Notes: a model not told the origin generated them from the sequence alone. DNA of 64,000 nt from Jejubacter sp036620675 (GCA_036620675.1 JAZHEE010000001.1); one strand, 5' to 3'; shown: positions 9,101-16,884, numbered from the stretch's first letter. Numbers and translations are program-made.

Positions 9101-10151
9101 TATCCAGGCCATGCGCGCCAAAGGGCGCCGGGTATTCCAGGCCGCCCAGGAAAACAGCCAGGACGTACGCGAATGGCAGAGTGGCACCTTTGTGCCGCCG
9201 ACGCTTATCGAACTGGAAAGTTTTGACGAACTGAAGCGCGAAGTGTTTGGCCCGGTGCTGCACGTGGTGCGCTACAGCCGCGCCAAACTGAGCGCGCTGG
9301 TTCAGCAGATTAACGACGCAGGTTACGGCCTGACGCTCGGGGTTCATACCCGTATTGATGAAACCATCGCCCAGGTCACCTCACAGGCCCATGTCGGCAA
9401 TATGTACGTTAACCGCAACATAGTCGGCGCCGTAGTCGGCGTACAGCCTTTCGGCGGCGAGGGGCTTTCCGGCACCGGCCCGAAAGCGGGCGGCCCGCTC
9501 TATCTCTATCGACTGCTGAGCAGCCGTCCGGACGATGCGGTGCTGACCACCCTTGCCCGCCATGACCGAATGTATCCGGCGAATATGCATCTGAAGGCGG
9601 CGTTGCAGGAGGCCCACAGCGCCCTGACCGACTGGGCGGAAGAGCGCCCGGAATTTCACGCTCTGTGCCAGCACTTTGCCGAACAGGCACAAAGCGGCAG
9701 CCTGCGTTCCCTGCCTGGCCCCACCGGCGAGCGTAACACCTGGACCCTGATGCCCAGAACGCGGGTGCTGTGCGTGGCCGATAACGAAGAGGATGCGCTG
9801 ATCCAACTGGCTGCGGTCACTGCTGTGGGCAGCCGGGCGCTGTGGCCCGATGAACCAATGCAGCGCACTCTGGCTAAACGCCTGCCCCAGAGCGTCAGCC
9901 AGCGTATCGATTTCGCCACCGCCGATAAGCTATTCAGCCAGCCCTTCGATGCGGTCATCTTCCACGGCGATTCCGACCAGTTACGCAAGCTGTGCGAATT
10001 CGTTGCTGCCCGGGACGGCGCCATTGTCACGGTACAGGGCTTCGCCCACGGCGAAACTAACCTGCTGCTGGAAAGGCTGTACGTCGAACGCTCCCTGAGC
10101 GTCAATACCGCGGCGGCGGGAGGTAACGCCAGCCTGATGACAATCGGCTAA
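6177..10151 (+). CDS. putA: Trifunctional PutA: transcriptional repressor, proline dehydrogenase and P5C dehydrogenase
   Basis: Oxidises proline to pyrroline-5-carboxylate (FAD) and then to glutamate (NAD+); when reduced it binds the membrane, otherwise it represses put transcription. The 1324-aa protein has an N-terminal ribbon-helix-helix (TTMGVKLDE...), a proline dehydrogenase barrel (~260-610, with the DAEEASR and RLVKGAYWD blocks), and an aldehyde dehydrogenase domain (~650-1130) with catalytic Cys921 in GQRCSALR. An ORF opens upstream at a TTG (6120), but the ATG at 6177 follows a good ribosome-binding site and matches the E. coli N terminus. E. coli PutA has 1320 residues. Confidence 0.97.
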   Translation: MASTTMGVKLDEETRERIKAAASRIDRTPHWLIKQAIFNYLQRLENNEELPELPALLAGAANSGDIDEGNAPVDETPQPFLEFAEQILPQSVSCAAITAAWRRPETDALPMILEQARLPADVAQKAHTLAHQLASKLRNQKSAGGRAGMVQGLLQEFSLSSQEGVALMCLAEALLRIPDKGTRDALIRDKISNGNWQSHLGRSPSLFVNAATWGLLLTGRLVSTHNEANLSRSLNRIIGKSGEPLIRKGVDMAMRLMGEQFVTGETIAEALANARRLEDKGFRYSYDMLGEAALTAADADAYMLSYQQAIHAIGKASNGRGIYEGPGISIKLSALHPRYRRAQFDRVMDELYPRLKALTLLARQYDIGINIDAEEASRLEISLDLLEKLCFEPELEGWNGIGFVIQAYQKRCPFVIDYLIDLATRSRRRLMIRLVKGAYWDSEIKQAQIEGLEGYPVYTRKVYTDVSYLACARKLLSVPNLIYPQFATHNAHSLAAIYHLAGQNYYPGQYEFQCLHGMGEPLYEQVVGKISDGKLNRPCRIYAPVGTHETLLAYLVRRLLENGANTSFVNRIADSTLSIDELVADPVVAVDKLSAREGLPGLPHPKIPLPRDLYGEERANSLGLDLDNEHRLASLSSALLNSASQKWQALPILEQTVKVHESELQAVINPAEPTDIVGYVREARDEEVEQALENAINQADIWFATPPAERAAILERAAILMEDQMQPLIGILVREAGKTFGNAIAEVREAVDFLRYYACQVRNDFDNETHRPLGPVVCISPWNFPLAIFTGQVAAALAAGNCVLAKPAEQTPLIAAQGIELLLEAGVPPGVVQLLPGRGETVGARLTSDPRVRGVMFTGSTEVATLLQRNIASRLDPQGRPTPLIAETGGLNAMIVDSSALTEQVVQDVIISAFDSAGQRCSALRVLCLQEEVADHTLKMLKGAMAECRMGNPGRLTTDIGPVIDSEAKQNIERHIQAMRAKGRRVFQAAQENSQDVREWQSGTFVPPTLIELESFDELKREVFGPVLHVVRYSRAKLSALVQQINDAGYGLTLGVHTRIDETIAQVTSQAHVGNMYVNRNIVGAVVGVQPFGGEGLSGTGPKAGGPLYLYRLLSSRPDDAVLTTLARHDRMYPANMHLKAALQEAHSALTDWAEERPEFHALCQHFAEQAQSGSLRSLPGPTGERNTWTLMPRTRVLCVADNEEDALIQLAAVTAVGSRALWPDEPMQRTLAKRLPQSVSQRIDFATADKLFSQPFDAVIFHGDSDQLRKLCEFVAARDGAIVTVQGFAHGETNLLLERLYVERSLSVNTAAAGGNASLMTIG

Positions 10152-10168
10152 GGCTTCGCTACAGTGAA

Positions 10169-10195
10169 AAGGCTCCTTGTTAAAGGAGCCTTTTT
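10169..10195 (+). terminator. putA terminator
   Basis: A perfect 10-bp stem (10169-10178 with 10183-10192), 4-nt loop and T tract directly after the putA stop codon. Confidence 0.85.
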
Positions 10196-10207
10196 CAGGG
10201 GAGTACT

Positions 10208-10603
10208 ATGAAATATCGTTATCTTATTGCCGCCAGCCTGTTGCTGGGTCAGTCCGCCTGGGCCGCGGACTGCGCGGATGCCCAATCGCAAACCGACATG
10301 AATCAATGCGCTGCCGCCGAATATAAAAAAGCGGACCAGCAGTTGAATCAGACTTATCAGTCACTGCTGCAACGCGCCAGCCCCCAGCAGCAGGAGCTGT
10401 TAAAGCTATCGGAAGAGGCATGGATTAAAGTGCGCGACGCCGATTGTAAATTTCTCAGCTCCGGCGCCGAAGGCGGCAGCGCCCAGGCGCTGGTCTGGAA
10501 TCAGTGTCTGACCGATAAAACCCGTGAACGCAACGGGTTTCTGGCGTCGTTCTCCCACTGCGACGAAGGCGATCTGAGCTGCCCGGTGCCGTCCCAGCGC
10601 TAG
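10208..10603 (+). CDS. Secreted DUF1311/LprI-family protein
   Basis: A 131-aa protein with a clear signal peptide (residues 1-19, cut after AWA) and several cysteines in the mature part, suggesting periplasmic disulfides. The pattern DC.DAQSQ.DMNQCA...Y..AD..LN..Y in the first third and W...RDADC in the middle is typical of the LprI/DUF1311 family, some members of which are described as lysozyme inhibitors. Whether this one binds lysozyme cannot be told from sequence. A good ribosome-binding site (AGGGGAG) precedes the ATG. Its stop overlaps the end of the convergent rutR by 4 nt. Confidence 0.8.
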   Translation: MKYRYLIAASLLLGQSAWAADCADAQSQTDMNQCAAAEYKKADQQLNQTYQSLLQRASPQQQELLKLSEEAWIKVRDADCKFLSSGAEGGSAQALVWNQCLTDKTRERNGFLASFSHCDEGDLSCPVPSQR

Positions 10604-11235
10604 CGCGGACGCACGCCATCCAGGATCATCTGCTGAACGCTGGCGACGGCCCGACGAAAGAAGTCGGCGTCCGCCAGGGTCTGGCCCGTCACCGCCTCGA
10701 CCTGGGTGGAAAAGTCGGCATAGTGCTGGGTTGTGGCCCAGATCATAAAAATCAGGTGGTGGGGATCGACGGGAGCCAGCTTACCGCTGGCCACCCAGCC
10801 GCTGATAATCGCCGACTTTTCCGCTACCAGTCCCCGCAGACAACCTTCCAGCTCGCCCATTAACAGCGGCGCGCCCTGAAGCATCTCCAGACAAAACAGC
10901 CTGGATGCCTGCGGGTAGTCCCGGGAAACCTCCATCTTGAGCCGGATATAGTCGCCGATGGCCACCAGCGGCTCCAGATCGGTGCGAAAGGCCCGCAGTG
11001 GCGCCAGCCAGACGTCCAGAATCTGACGCATTACCGCCACATAGAGCGCCTCTTTCGACGGATAATAATAAAGCAGATTAGTTTTTGAGACGCCTGCCCG
11101 CTCCGCCACCTGTTCGAGGCTTGCGCCATGAAGGCCAAAACGGGAAAAATAGTCCAGCCCGGCGCTCAGAATCGCCGCTTTTTTCGCCGCGACCGCCTGA
11201 GAACGTCGCCCTGGTTTTGTTGCGCTGTCCGCCAT
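10600..11235 (-). CDS. rutR: TetR-family regulator RutR
   Basis: RutR senses uracil and thymine and in E. coli represses rutABCDEFG and influences other genes of pyrimidine and nitrogen metabolism. The protein has the N-terminal TetR helix-turn-helix (LEQVAERAGVSKTNLLYYYP) and a ligand domain similar to E. coli RutR down to the C-terminal GVRPR. I start it at the ATG at 11235 (211 aa; E. coli 212) behind GGGAG; an upstream in-frame start would add 28 unrelated residues. Unusually, no rut catabolic gene lies beside it: the next genes are ymdF and wrbA. Confidence 0.92.
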   Translation of the reverse strand: MADSATKPGRRSQAVAAKKAAILSAGLDYFSRFGLHGASLEQVAERAGVSKTNLLYYYPSKEALYVAVMRQILDVWLAPLRAFRTDLEPLVAIGDYIRLKMEVSRDYPQASRLFCLEMLQGAPLLMGELEGCLRGLVAEKSAIISGWVASGKLAPVDPHHLIFMIWATTQHYADFSTQVEAVTGQTLADADFFRRAVASVQQMILDGVRPR

Positions 11236-11323
11236 GCGCCTACTCCCTGCTATTTTTGGCGACAGAATAGCAAAAGGCGACCGTCGGACAAAACACCTGT
11301 CGATCAACAGCGCCTCCATAAAG

Positions 11324-11351
11324 AAAACCGCCGGGACTCTCGCCCCGGCGG
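11324..11351 (-). terminator. Terminator after ymdF-like gene
   Basis: An 8-bp stem CCGCCGGG/CCCGGCGG (11328-11335 and 11344-11351) followed on the minus strand by a T-rich run. Confidence 0.75.
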
Positions 11352-11393
11352 CATTAGAGACAGGGAACGTCTGGTGGTTAACAGCCCGGTCGA

Positions 11394-11570
11394 TTATTCG
11401 CTGTTACGCGCGCCGTGGCTGTTTCTTCCCCCTTTTTTGCCGGCCTCAGAAGCACGCTGTGGGTCATTCTTAAAGTTCCCACCGCTACGCTGGCCCCCTT
11501 TACGGCCCGCTTCGGATGCCCTTGCCCGGTCTTCGGCAAAATTACCTGAACCGCCACGATGGTTTGCCAT
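11394..11570 (-). CDS. ymdF: Short KGG-repeat stress protein (YmdF/YciG type)
   Basis: A 58-aa hydrophilic protein, found by reading the minus strand directly. It contains two copies of the family repeat: GNFAEDR.RASEAGRKGG and GNFKNDPQRASEAGKKGG. This is the general-stress KGG (con-10) family; YciG and YmdF of E. coli are its paralogues, with roles linked to stress and motility. A strong ribosome-binding site (GGAGG) lies 8 nt before the ATG. YmdF sits beside wrbA in E. coli too, which supports the symbol. A longer ORF on the same strand (11378-11614) in another frame is a shadow. Confidence 0.93.
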   Translation of the reverse strand: MANHRGGSGNFAEDRARASEAGRKGGQRSGGNFKNDPQRASEAGKKGGRNSHGARNSE

Positions 11571-11955
11571 TTCCGACCTCCGGAGTTGTGAAATGGTGAG
11601 AGTGCGTTACACAAAAAGATTTAACCCCGCGGCTGGCGACAAACGCCAGTATTACCCGCGTCATTACAAGGGTAGTTCAGCCGCCCCGGCTAATCAGAGC
11701 ACCGTTACATTTTGTAATACCATAACGAAATTACCGCCCCGCCCGATTTTCGCCATCCGCTAAGCCGCTCTTATGGAGTCAAAAAGCCAGACAGAAAAAA
11801 TGTGTCCCGATGCTACAGAACAGAGCCGAATTTATCGTGCTTGCTTGCGATAAGTCATGGAAAGTGCGCTCTGGTTTGCACTCTGGCCAGCACGTCATAA
11901 TCTTTATATGAAGGCAGCGTTGTGCTGCTACGCATAAAACTAAGGAGTAAGGCGA
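11571..11955. promoter_or_regulatory. Divergent ymdF-wrbA promoter region
   Basis: About 385 bases with no credible gene. It must hold the ymdF promoter (left) and the wrbA promoter (right). An AAGGAG ribosome-binding site at 11941-11946 precedes wrbA. Both neighbours are stress-induced in E. coli, so sigma-S promoters are expected, but I did not identify the elements with confidence. Confidence 0.4.
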
Positions 11956-12552
11956 ATGGCTAAAGTACTGGTACTCTATTATTCCATGTATGGACATATT
12001 GAAACGATGGCGCGCGCCATCGTCGAGGGTGCAGAGAAGGTAAACGGCGCGGAAGTCACGCTGAAACGCGTACCGGAAACCATGAAGCCTGACGTCTTTG
12101 AAAAGGCGGGCGGAAAAACCCAGAACGCGCCGGTCGCCACGCCGCAGGAGCTGGCCGACTACGATGCCATCATCTTCGGTACCCCTACGCGCTTCGGCAA
12201 TATGTCGGGTCAGATGCGCACCTTTCTGGATCAGACCGGCGGGCTGTGGGCATCCGGCGCGCTTTACGGCAAGCTGGCCAGCGTCTTCAGTTCTACCGGC
12301 ACTGGCGGTGGTCAGGAGCATACTATCTCATCCACCTGGACTACCCTCGCCCATCACGGCATGGTGATTGTCCCCATCGGCTACGCCGCCCAGGAGCTGT
12401 TTGATGTTTCCGTGGTGCGCGGCGGCACCCCCTACGGCGCTACCACCATCGCCGGCGGCGACGGTTCCCGCCAGCCGAGCGAAGAAGAGCTGGCGATTGC
12501 CCGTTACCAGGGCGAATATGTCGCAGGGCTGGCTGTAAAACTGAACGGTTAA
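11956..12552 (+). CDS. wrbA: NAD(P)H:quinone oxidoreductase WrbA
   Basis: A flavodoxin-fold FMN enzyme that reduces quinones by two electrons, limiting semiquinone stress in stationary phase. The 198-aa length equals E. coli WrbA. Family motifs visible are the N-terminal phosphate-binding loop (YYSMYGHIETMA), the PTRFGNMSGQMR block and the STGTGGGQEHTI block. It is followed by yccJ after 24 nt, as in E. coli, so the two are probably co-transcribed. Confidence 0.97.
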   Translation: MAKVLVLYYSMYGHIETMARAIVEGAEKVNGAEVTLKRVPETMKPDVFEKAGGKTQNAPVATPQELADYDAIIFGTPTRFGNMSGQMRTFLDQTGGLWASGALYGKLASVFSSTGTGGGQEHTISSTWTTLAHHGMVIVPIGYAAQELFDVSVVRGGTPYGATTIAGGDGSRQPSEEELAIARYQGEYVAGLAVKLNG

Positions 12553-12576
12553 GTCGGATCCCAACGGGAGGAAAGC

Positions 12577-12804
12577 ATGTTAAATCAAGAGTCCAAAAAG
12601 CATAACGTTGGCGAATGGGCATCCTTGCGTAATACCTCGCCGGAGATAGCCGAGGCGATTTTTGAAATTGCGGACTACGATGAGAAAAAAGCGGAACAGA
12701 TCTGGGAAGAAGGCAACGATGAAGTCCTGGCCCTGGCTTTTTCCCGCACCGACAAAGACTCCCTGTTCTGGGGCGAACAGACCATCGAACGCCAGAACGT
12801 CTGA
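12577..12804 (+). CDS. yccJ: YccJ family protein
   Basis: A 75-aa acidic protein nearly identical in pattern to E. coli YccJ (VGEWASLRNTSPEIAEA and the C-terminal DSLFWGEQTIER). Its function is unknown. The position directly behind wrbA with an AGGAGG-like site (GGGAGGA) upstream suggests it belongs to the wrbA operon. Confidence 0.93.
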   Translation: MLNQESKKHNVGEWASLRNTSPEIAEAIFEIADYDEKKAEQIWEEGNDEVLALAFSRTDKDSLFWGEQTIERQNV

Positions 12805-12865
12805 CCCTGCTATTGACTGACATCCGTCCTCTCCTTCTTGCGGAGAGGGCGGAAATATGGCGCTA

Positions 12866-14113
12866 TTACTTAGCGGCAGCGGCCTGACGCATCAGCGCAG
12901 TAAACTTATCCATCGGGCAAAAACCGTTATCGTCTGTCGGGCATCCCGCCAGCTCCAGCGTAACCCGCTGCGGCGGATTGTCCAGCGACAGCGGCTGGGC
13001 CTTTCGCAGTTGATCGCTACTCTGATAAACATACTCCACCTTCATCAGCTCACGATTAGCGCGCCCGTCATGCCAGCGCTGAAACACCAGTTTGCCGCCA
13101 ATCGGCGTATGTTCATACTGGCCGGGCAGCTGATAAGGCCGGAAGTTCAGCGCGCTCAGTAGCGAAGCGACATTGGAATCATGCCCTACCAGCATCGTCA
13201 ACACCGGCGCCTTATCCGCAGGCGCTTCCAGCGCTTTATCGATATAGCCGATCAATGGCGCGGCCACGTTACGGGCAACCTGGGGAGAGGTAAACAGCGA
13301 CTCCTGGTAACCATTCTTTAAAGCGGACAGCAGTTGCCACTGGCGATCGCTCTTAATCTCGCCCCAGGCGACCTCCTGCTCAGGAAAGCCTTCGTAATAC
13401 TGAAGGGTGAAAGCATCCACCAGCGAGTTACCCACCTTAAGCGGCCCGCTAACCCCCGGTTCCTCATGCACTCTGGCGCTGAAGCTGTCTTTGCCACCGC
13501 TCAGCTCGCACTGGTGTTTCTCTTTGCAGGCAGGAGAATCTTTATAGTCGGCAATTTTTTCCAGCAGCTTAAAGCTGTCGTCCAGCGCATAGCGACTACG
13601 CTGGGCTTCCATCGCACTCACGGCCGCCTTGCTAAAAGCGGGGTCGTCCCGGGTAATTACCGGATTAAAGACCGGATCCATCGTTCCCATTTTAGCCTGA
13701 TGATGAACCTGGATATTACAGCCCGGGAAGGCGCCCGCGGCAAAGAACTGCGCCGTCGCCACCGTGCGTTGCAGGCTGTTGGCATAGAAGTACGCCTGGC
13801 GATCGTCGGGGCAGCTATCGCCTTTCACCAATCCCTGCTCTTCCAGCCACTGACGCAGATAGCGCCCCATATAGATCTCCAGTACGCCGCCTTTGGTGGT
13901 CAACTGACCGCCAGGCACTTCCCATTTAGGCCAGGAACGGGGCGTGGACTGCGCCAGAACGCTGCCGTTATTGGCTAACGGAGCCCGCAGATTGTGGCGA
14001 CTCAGCAGCAAAACCTGGCGCAGCTGGTAACCCTGCGGCGCTTCCTGCGTTGCGCCCAGAACGGGTAAAGACAGTAATGCCCCAAGAACGCCAGCAATTA
14101 TTCTTTTTTTCAT
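12866..14113 (-). CDS. agp: Periplasmic glucose-1-phosphatase
   Basis: Histidine acid phosphatase that releases glucose from glucose-1-phosphate in the periplasm. The 415-aa protein has a signal peptide (residues 1-~20), the phosphohistidine motif RHNLRAP (Arg39-His40) and the distal GHDSN proton-donor region. E. coli Agp is 413 aa. The gene is convergent with yccJ, as in E. coli. Confidence 0.95.
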   Translation of the reverse strand: MKKRIIAGVLGALLSLPVLGATQEAPQGYQLRQVLLLSRHNLRAPLANNGSVLAQSTPRSWPKWEVPGGQLTTKGGVLEIYMGRYLRQWLEEQGLVKGDSCPDDRQAYFYANSLQRTVATAQFFAAGAFPGCNIQVHHQAKMGTMDPVFNPVITRDDPAFSKAAVSAMEAQRSRYALDDSFKLLEKIADYKDSPACKEKHQCELSGGKDSFSARVHEEPGVSGPLKVGNSLVDAFTLQYYEGFPEQEVAWGEIKSDRQWQLLSALKNGYQESLFTSPQVARNVAAPLIGYIDKALEAPADKAPVLTMLVGHDSNVASLLSALNFRPYQLPGQYEHTPIGGKLVFQRWHDGRANRELMKVEYVYQSSDQLRKAQPLSLDNPPQRVTLELAGCPTDDNGFCPMDKFTALMRQAAAAK

Positions 14114-14270
14114 TCGGTGATCCCTTTTTATTTACGTTTATCTACGCCATAAGTGTGGCGAATATCATTTACTATGCCTCTGTCGCTTATCACAAAATAG
14201 CGTAACAGCCCGCCTGAAGATTTTCATTACCAGGAATACTCTTAAATAAAATAAAAAAAACCGAAACCAT

Positions 14271-14277
14271 CTATACT
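14271..14277 (+). promoter_or_regulatory. Sigma-S-like -10 element
   Basis: CTATACT matches the extended -10 typical of sigma-S promoters (C at -13). No good -35 is visible at the usual distance, which is common for such promoters. It lies 7 bp before the inferred start of the candidate small RNA. Confidence 0.5.
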
Positions 14278-14283
14278 GATTTC

Positions 14284-14372
14284 GTGTGCTGAGAGATCCT
14301 GGTACACCGGACTTACGTAGATTTTCAGGTCAATGCTATCTTCCACCTGCCTCTCCCGGCAGGTTTTTTTTT
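14284..14372 (+). ncRNA. Candidate trans-acting small RNA
   Basis: A promoter-like -10 at 14271-14277 is followed about 75 bp later by a compact terminator: stem CCTGCC/GGCAGG (14346-14351 and 14358-14363), 6-nt loop and nine T residues. The implied transcript of roughly 89 nt has no credible reading frame with a ribosome-binding site, and ends in the long U tail typical of Hfq-dependent RNAs. It lies between agp and ybdG and points towards the ybdG 3' end. I do not recognise it as a named RNA. Confidence 0.5.
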
Positions 14373-14401
14373 GGCAAAAAAAAACGGGCCCGCAGGCCCG
14401 T
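14373..14401 (-). terminator. ybdG terminator
   Basis: Stem ACGGGCC/GGCCCGT (14384-14390 and 14395-14401), 4-nt loop, followed on the minus strand by a long T tract (A residues 14375-14384 on the plus strand). It lies back to back with the small-RNA terminator. Confidence 0.8.
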
Positions 14402-14420
14402 TTATTCGTTACGGTTAACT

Positions 14421-15698
14421 TTACGGCTGTACGGAGCGGGCAAGCGACGCCAGAGAACGAATATCATTCCCGGTCGGAGACTGATGTACCCGCAGCCCGA
14501 ACTCATCAATAATGGCGAAGATATGGTCGAAAATATCGGCCTGAATCGCCTCATATTCCAGCCAGGCGACAGTGTTGGTAAACGCATAGACTTCCAGCGG
14601 CAGGCCATTGTCGTCCGGCTGCATCTGACGCACCATCAGCGTCATATCCTTACGGATGCGCGGGTGATTTTGCAGATATTCGGTCAGATAGGCCCGGAAG
14701 GTGCCGATGTTGGTCATGCGCCGCCCGTTAAGCGGCGAAACCTCGGTCTCGTGCTGGCTATTCCATTCGCCCAGCTCTTTATGCTTGGCGTCCAGATAGG
14801 GCTTCAGCAAATTGCTGCGGATCAGACGAGCTTCTTCTTCCGGCGACAGGAAATGAACGCTGGTGGTATCGATATTAAAGCTACGTTTAATCCGACGCCC
14901 GCCGGACTGGGACATACCGCTCCAGTTTTTAAACGCGTCAGACACCAGCGAATATGTCGGGATAGTGGTAATGGTGTTATCCCAGTTCTGTACCTTCACC
15001 GTAGTCAGACCGATATCGATAACCGAGCCGTCTGCGCCATATTTGGTCATCTCCAGCCAGTCGCCGATCCTCAGCATATTGTTGGCCGATAGCTGAATGC
15101 CCGCCACCAGCCCCAGAATGGGATCCTTAAAGACCAACATCAGCACGGCGGCCATCGCGCCAAGACCGCTGATAAGAATGGCCGGAGATTTACCAATCAG
15201 CAGGGAAATCATCAGGATGCCAACCACAATGGCCGCAATCAGCTTCACGCCCTGGAAAATGCCTCTTAGCGGCAATTGTGAAGAAAACGCAAAGCGGCGC
15301 GACAGCCCAAGGGAAACATCCAGTAGTGAAAAGAACGCCAGCAGCGAGTAAAGCATAATCCATAGCTGGGCACACAGGGACAGCACCTCACCTGCGCCAT
15401 TGCCATGCAGCCAGACCGCGGACTGAACGTTGACAACCACCCCCTGAAACACCAGCGCCAGGCGATGAAATAGTTTATTCTGAGTAATTATCTGCGGCCA
15501 CAGCTTTGAGCTGGCGTGCGCTTTCTTCTCGAAAGCTTTCAGCACGATACGGTGCAGAATGAAATGAATAATTAAAGCCGTAATAAAAATGACGACCAGA
15601 ACCATAACCAACAATACCGTCTGGTTTAATTCTATCCCATGGTTCTTAAGAAAAGCGGCTAATCCATATTCTCTAAAAAAAGAGACTAACTCCTGCAT
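14421..15698 (-). CDS. ybdG: YbdG-type mechanosensitive ion channel
   Basis: MscS-superfamily channel that releases solutes at hypo-osmotic shock; E. coli YbdG gives a small (miniconductance) activity. Five hydrophobic segments occupy the first ~190 residues, and the last contains the pore-lining AILISGLGAMAAVLMLV block. The cytoplasmic beta domain (GDWLEMTKYGADGSVIDIGLT) follows. The C-terminal part resembles E. coli YbdG strongly. The ATG at 15698 (425 aa; E. coli 415) lies behind AAGGAGT; an in-frame upstream start at 15755 lacks one. Confidence 0.92.
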   Translation of the reverse strand: MQELVSFFREYGLAAFLKNHGIELNQTVLLVMVLVVIFITALIIHFILHRIVLKAFEKKAHASSKLWPQIITQNKLFHRLALVFQGVVVNVQSAVWLHGNGAGEVLSLCAQLWIMLYSLLAFFSLLDVSLGLSRRFAFSSQLPLRGIFQGVKLIAAIVVGILMISLLIGKSPAILISGLGAMAAVLMLVFKDPILGLVAGIQLSANNMLRIGDWLEMTKYGADGSVIDIGLTTVKVQNWDNTITTIPTYSLVSDAFKNWSGMSQSGGRRIKRSFNIDTTSVHFLSPEEEARLIRSNLLKPYLDAKHKELGEWNSQHETEVSPLNGRRMTNIGTFRAYLTEYLQNHPRIRKDMTLMVRQMQPDDNGLPLEVYAFTNTVAWLEYEAIQADIFDHIFAIIDEFGLRVHQSPTGNDIRSLASLARSVQP

Positions 15699-15834
15699 AA
15701 ATACTCCTTGTTGTTCAGGCGCAAATATCATGCCCTGTCCGGAGGCTGGTTGCAATTGCTTTGCCCGGGTTCACGAGAGTGCCGCCATAAAGCTGACATC
15801 AGTGAGCGCTGGTCAGCGGGAAGGTAAAGGTGTT

Positions 15835-15857
15835 AAAATGCATAATAGATACACCTT
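15835..15857. promoter_or_regulatory. NsrR-like operator upstream of ygbA
   Basis: The 23-bp element fits the NsrR 11-1-11 inverted repeat (half-site AANATGCATTT): left half AAAATGCATAA, central T, right half AGATACACCTT. About eight to nine of eleven positions match in each half. It lies 20 bp before the ygbA start. NsrR, a nitric-oxide-sensing [2Fe-2S] repressor, is known to control ygbA in E. coli. A second perfect 9-bp inverted repeat (TAAAGGTGT at 15825-15833 with 15851-15859) overlaps it. Confidence 0.7.
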
Positions 15858-15877
15858 TAACAAGCCGGAGTTCCGTC

Positions 15878-16231
15878 ATGGCAGGAAAACGCATTCGCAG
15901 GGAACAGCTCACCATTCGCCGCATGATTGCGCTGTACCAGCGCGCTTGCCCCCAGGCCCGTTCCGACGCCGAACACTATCAAAAGCTTTACGGCTACGCC
16001 GTAAAGCGCCTTGAGCGCTGCGCATTCGGTGAAGAGAAACCCGCCTGCCGCCAGTGCCCGATCCACTGCTACCAGCCAGCAGCGCGTGAAGAGATGCGTG
16101 AAATTATGCGCTGGGCCGGCCCGCGTATGCTGTGGCGCCATCCCATTCTGACGGTGTTCCACCTGATAGACGATCGACGCCCGGTTCCCCCCATACCGGA
16201 AAAATACCGGCCGAAAAAGCGGGCCCGCTAA
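15878..16231 (+). CDS. ygbA: YgbA, nitrosative-stress protein
   Basis: A 117-aa basic protein of the YgbA_NO family, the same length as E. coli YgbA. The family's cysteine motif is visible (CAFGEEKPACRQCPIHCYQP), followed by the conserved MRWAGPRMLWRHPI block, so a metal or Fe-S site is possible. The family is induced by nitric oxide through NsrR and supports recovery from nitrosative stress. I chose the ATG at 15878 (MAGKRI) behind GGAG; an ORF starting at 15830 would overlap the operator. It is convergent with the next gene. Confidence 0.88.
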   Translation: MAGKRIRREQLTIRRMIALYQRACPQARSDAEHYQKLYGYAVKRLERCAFGEEKPACRQCPIHCYQPAAREEMREIMRWAGPRMLWRHPILTVFHLIDDRRPVPPIPEKYRPKKRAR

Positions 16232-16233
16232 TT

Positions 16234-16884
16234 TCAGTAGCCAGGAACTTCGTCGGCCCGGCGCAGCGCGTGGGCATCGAACTCAGCCCTCTTCTCGTGC
16301 TTCATCAGCGAAAAGGCAATCATGAACAGGCCGATCATAAAGGGCAGCTCGTAGAGTTCTTCAATCAGATCCTGCCAGGCGGGATTATGCAAAAAAAGCG
16401 GCGCCAGTACACGATGATGCTCTACGGTATCGGAAATCAGAAAGGTCACCACCACCACTGCCAGCGTCCAGAACGGCAGCCTGTCATGGCGAAACCGTTC
16501 CACAATATTGCGGCGCAGCGCCGGCGAGAAGAACAGTGACAGCACCAGCGTACCGATAAGCACCACCGAAATGGCCCGAAATACCATTCTCGGGCCGTCG
16601 GGAAAGTAGTCGCGTCCCCAGCTAATTCCTCTGCCGAACAGCGTCAGCCACCAGACCACCGACCACAGCCAGAACTGACGTGGCCCCTCCTCAAGGCTTC
16701 CCGGACGCATGTAAAGCAGCGTAAACAGCGCACCAAACATAAGCCAGCAGGACTGCGCATCTTCCACCCAGGCGACGGTTTTTCCGCCGAGCAGCGGAAA
16801 GTGCACGTCGGCGAAAAACGGAAATATCAGCGCTGCGGCGCCCAGCAACAGCGGGCCGGCAGAAATTTTTTTATCAAAACGCAT
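16234..16884 (-). CDS. Uncharacterised inner-membrane protein
   Basis: A 216-aa protein with about six hydrophobic segments and short charged loops. I do not recognise the family. Segments are seen near residues 10-28, 42-60, 72-92, 105-122, 140-160 and 185-205; the C terminus is hydrophilic and likely cytoplasmic. It ends 3 bp from the ygbA stop, tail to tail. No signal for function. Confidence 0.7.
   Translation of the reverse strand: MRFDKKISAGPLLLGAAALIFPFFADVHFPLLGGKTVAWVEDAQSCWLMFGALFTLLYMRPGSLEEGPRQFWLWSVVWWLTLFGRGISWGRDYFPDGPRMVFRAISVVLIGTLVLSLFFSPALRRNIVERFRHDRLPFWTLAVVVVTFLISDTVEHHRVLAPLFLHNPAWQDLIEELYELPFMIGLFMIAFSLMKHEKRAEFDAHALRRADEVPGY

Noticed and set aside
11378..11614. 78-codon minus-strand ORF over the ymdF position
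   Set aside because: It is in a different frame from the KGG-repeat gene at 11394-11570, which has the family repeats and a proper ribosome-binding site.
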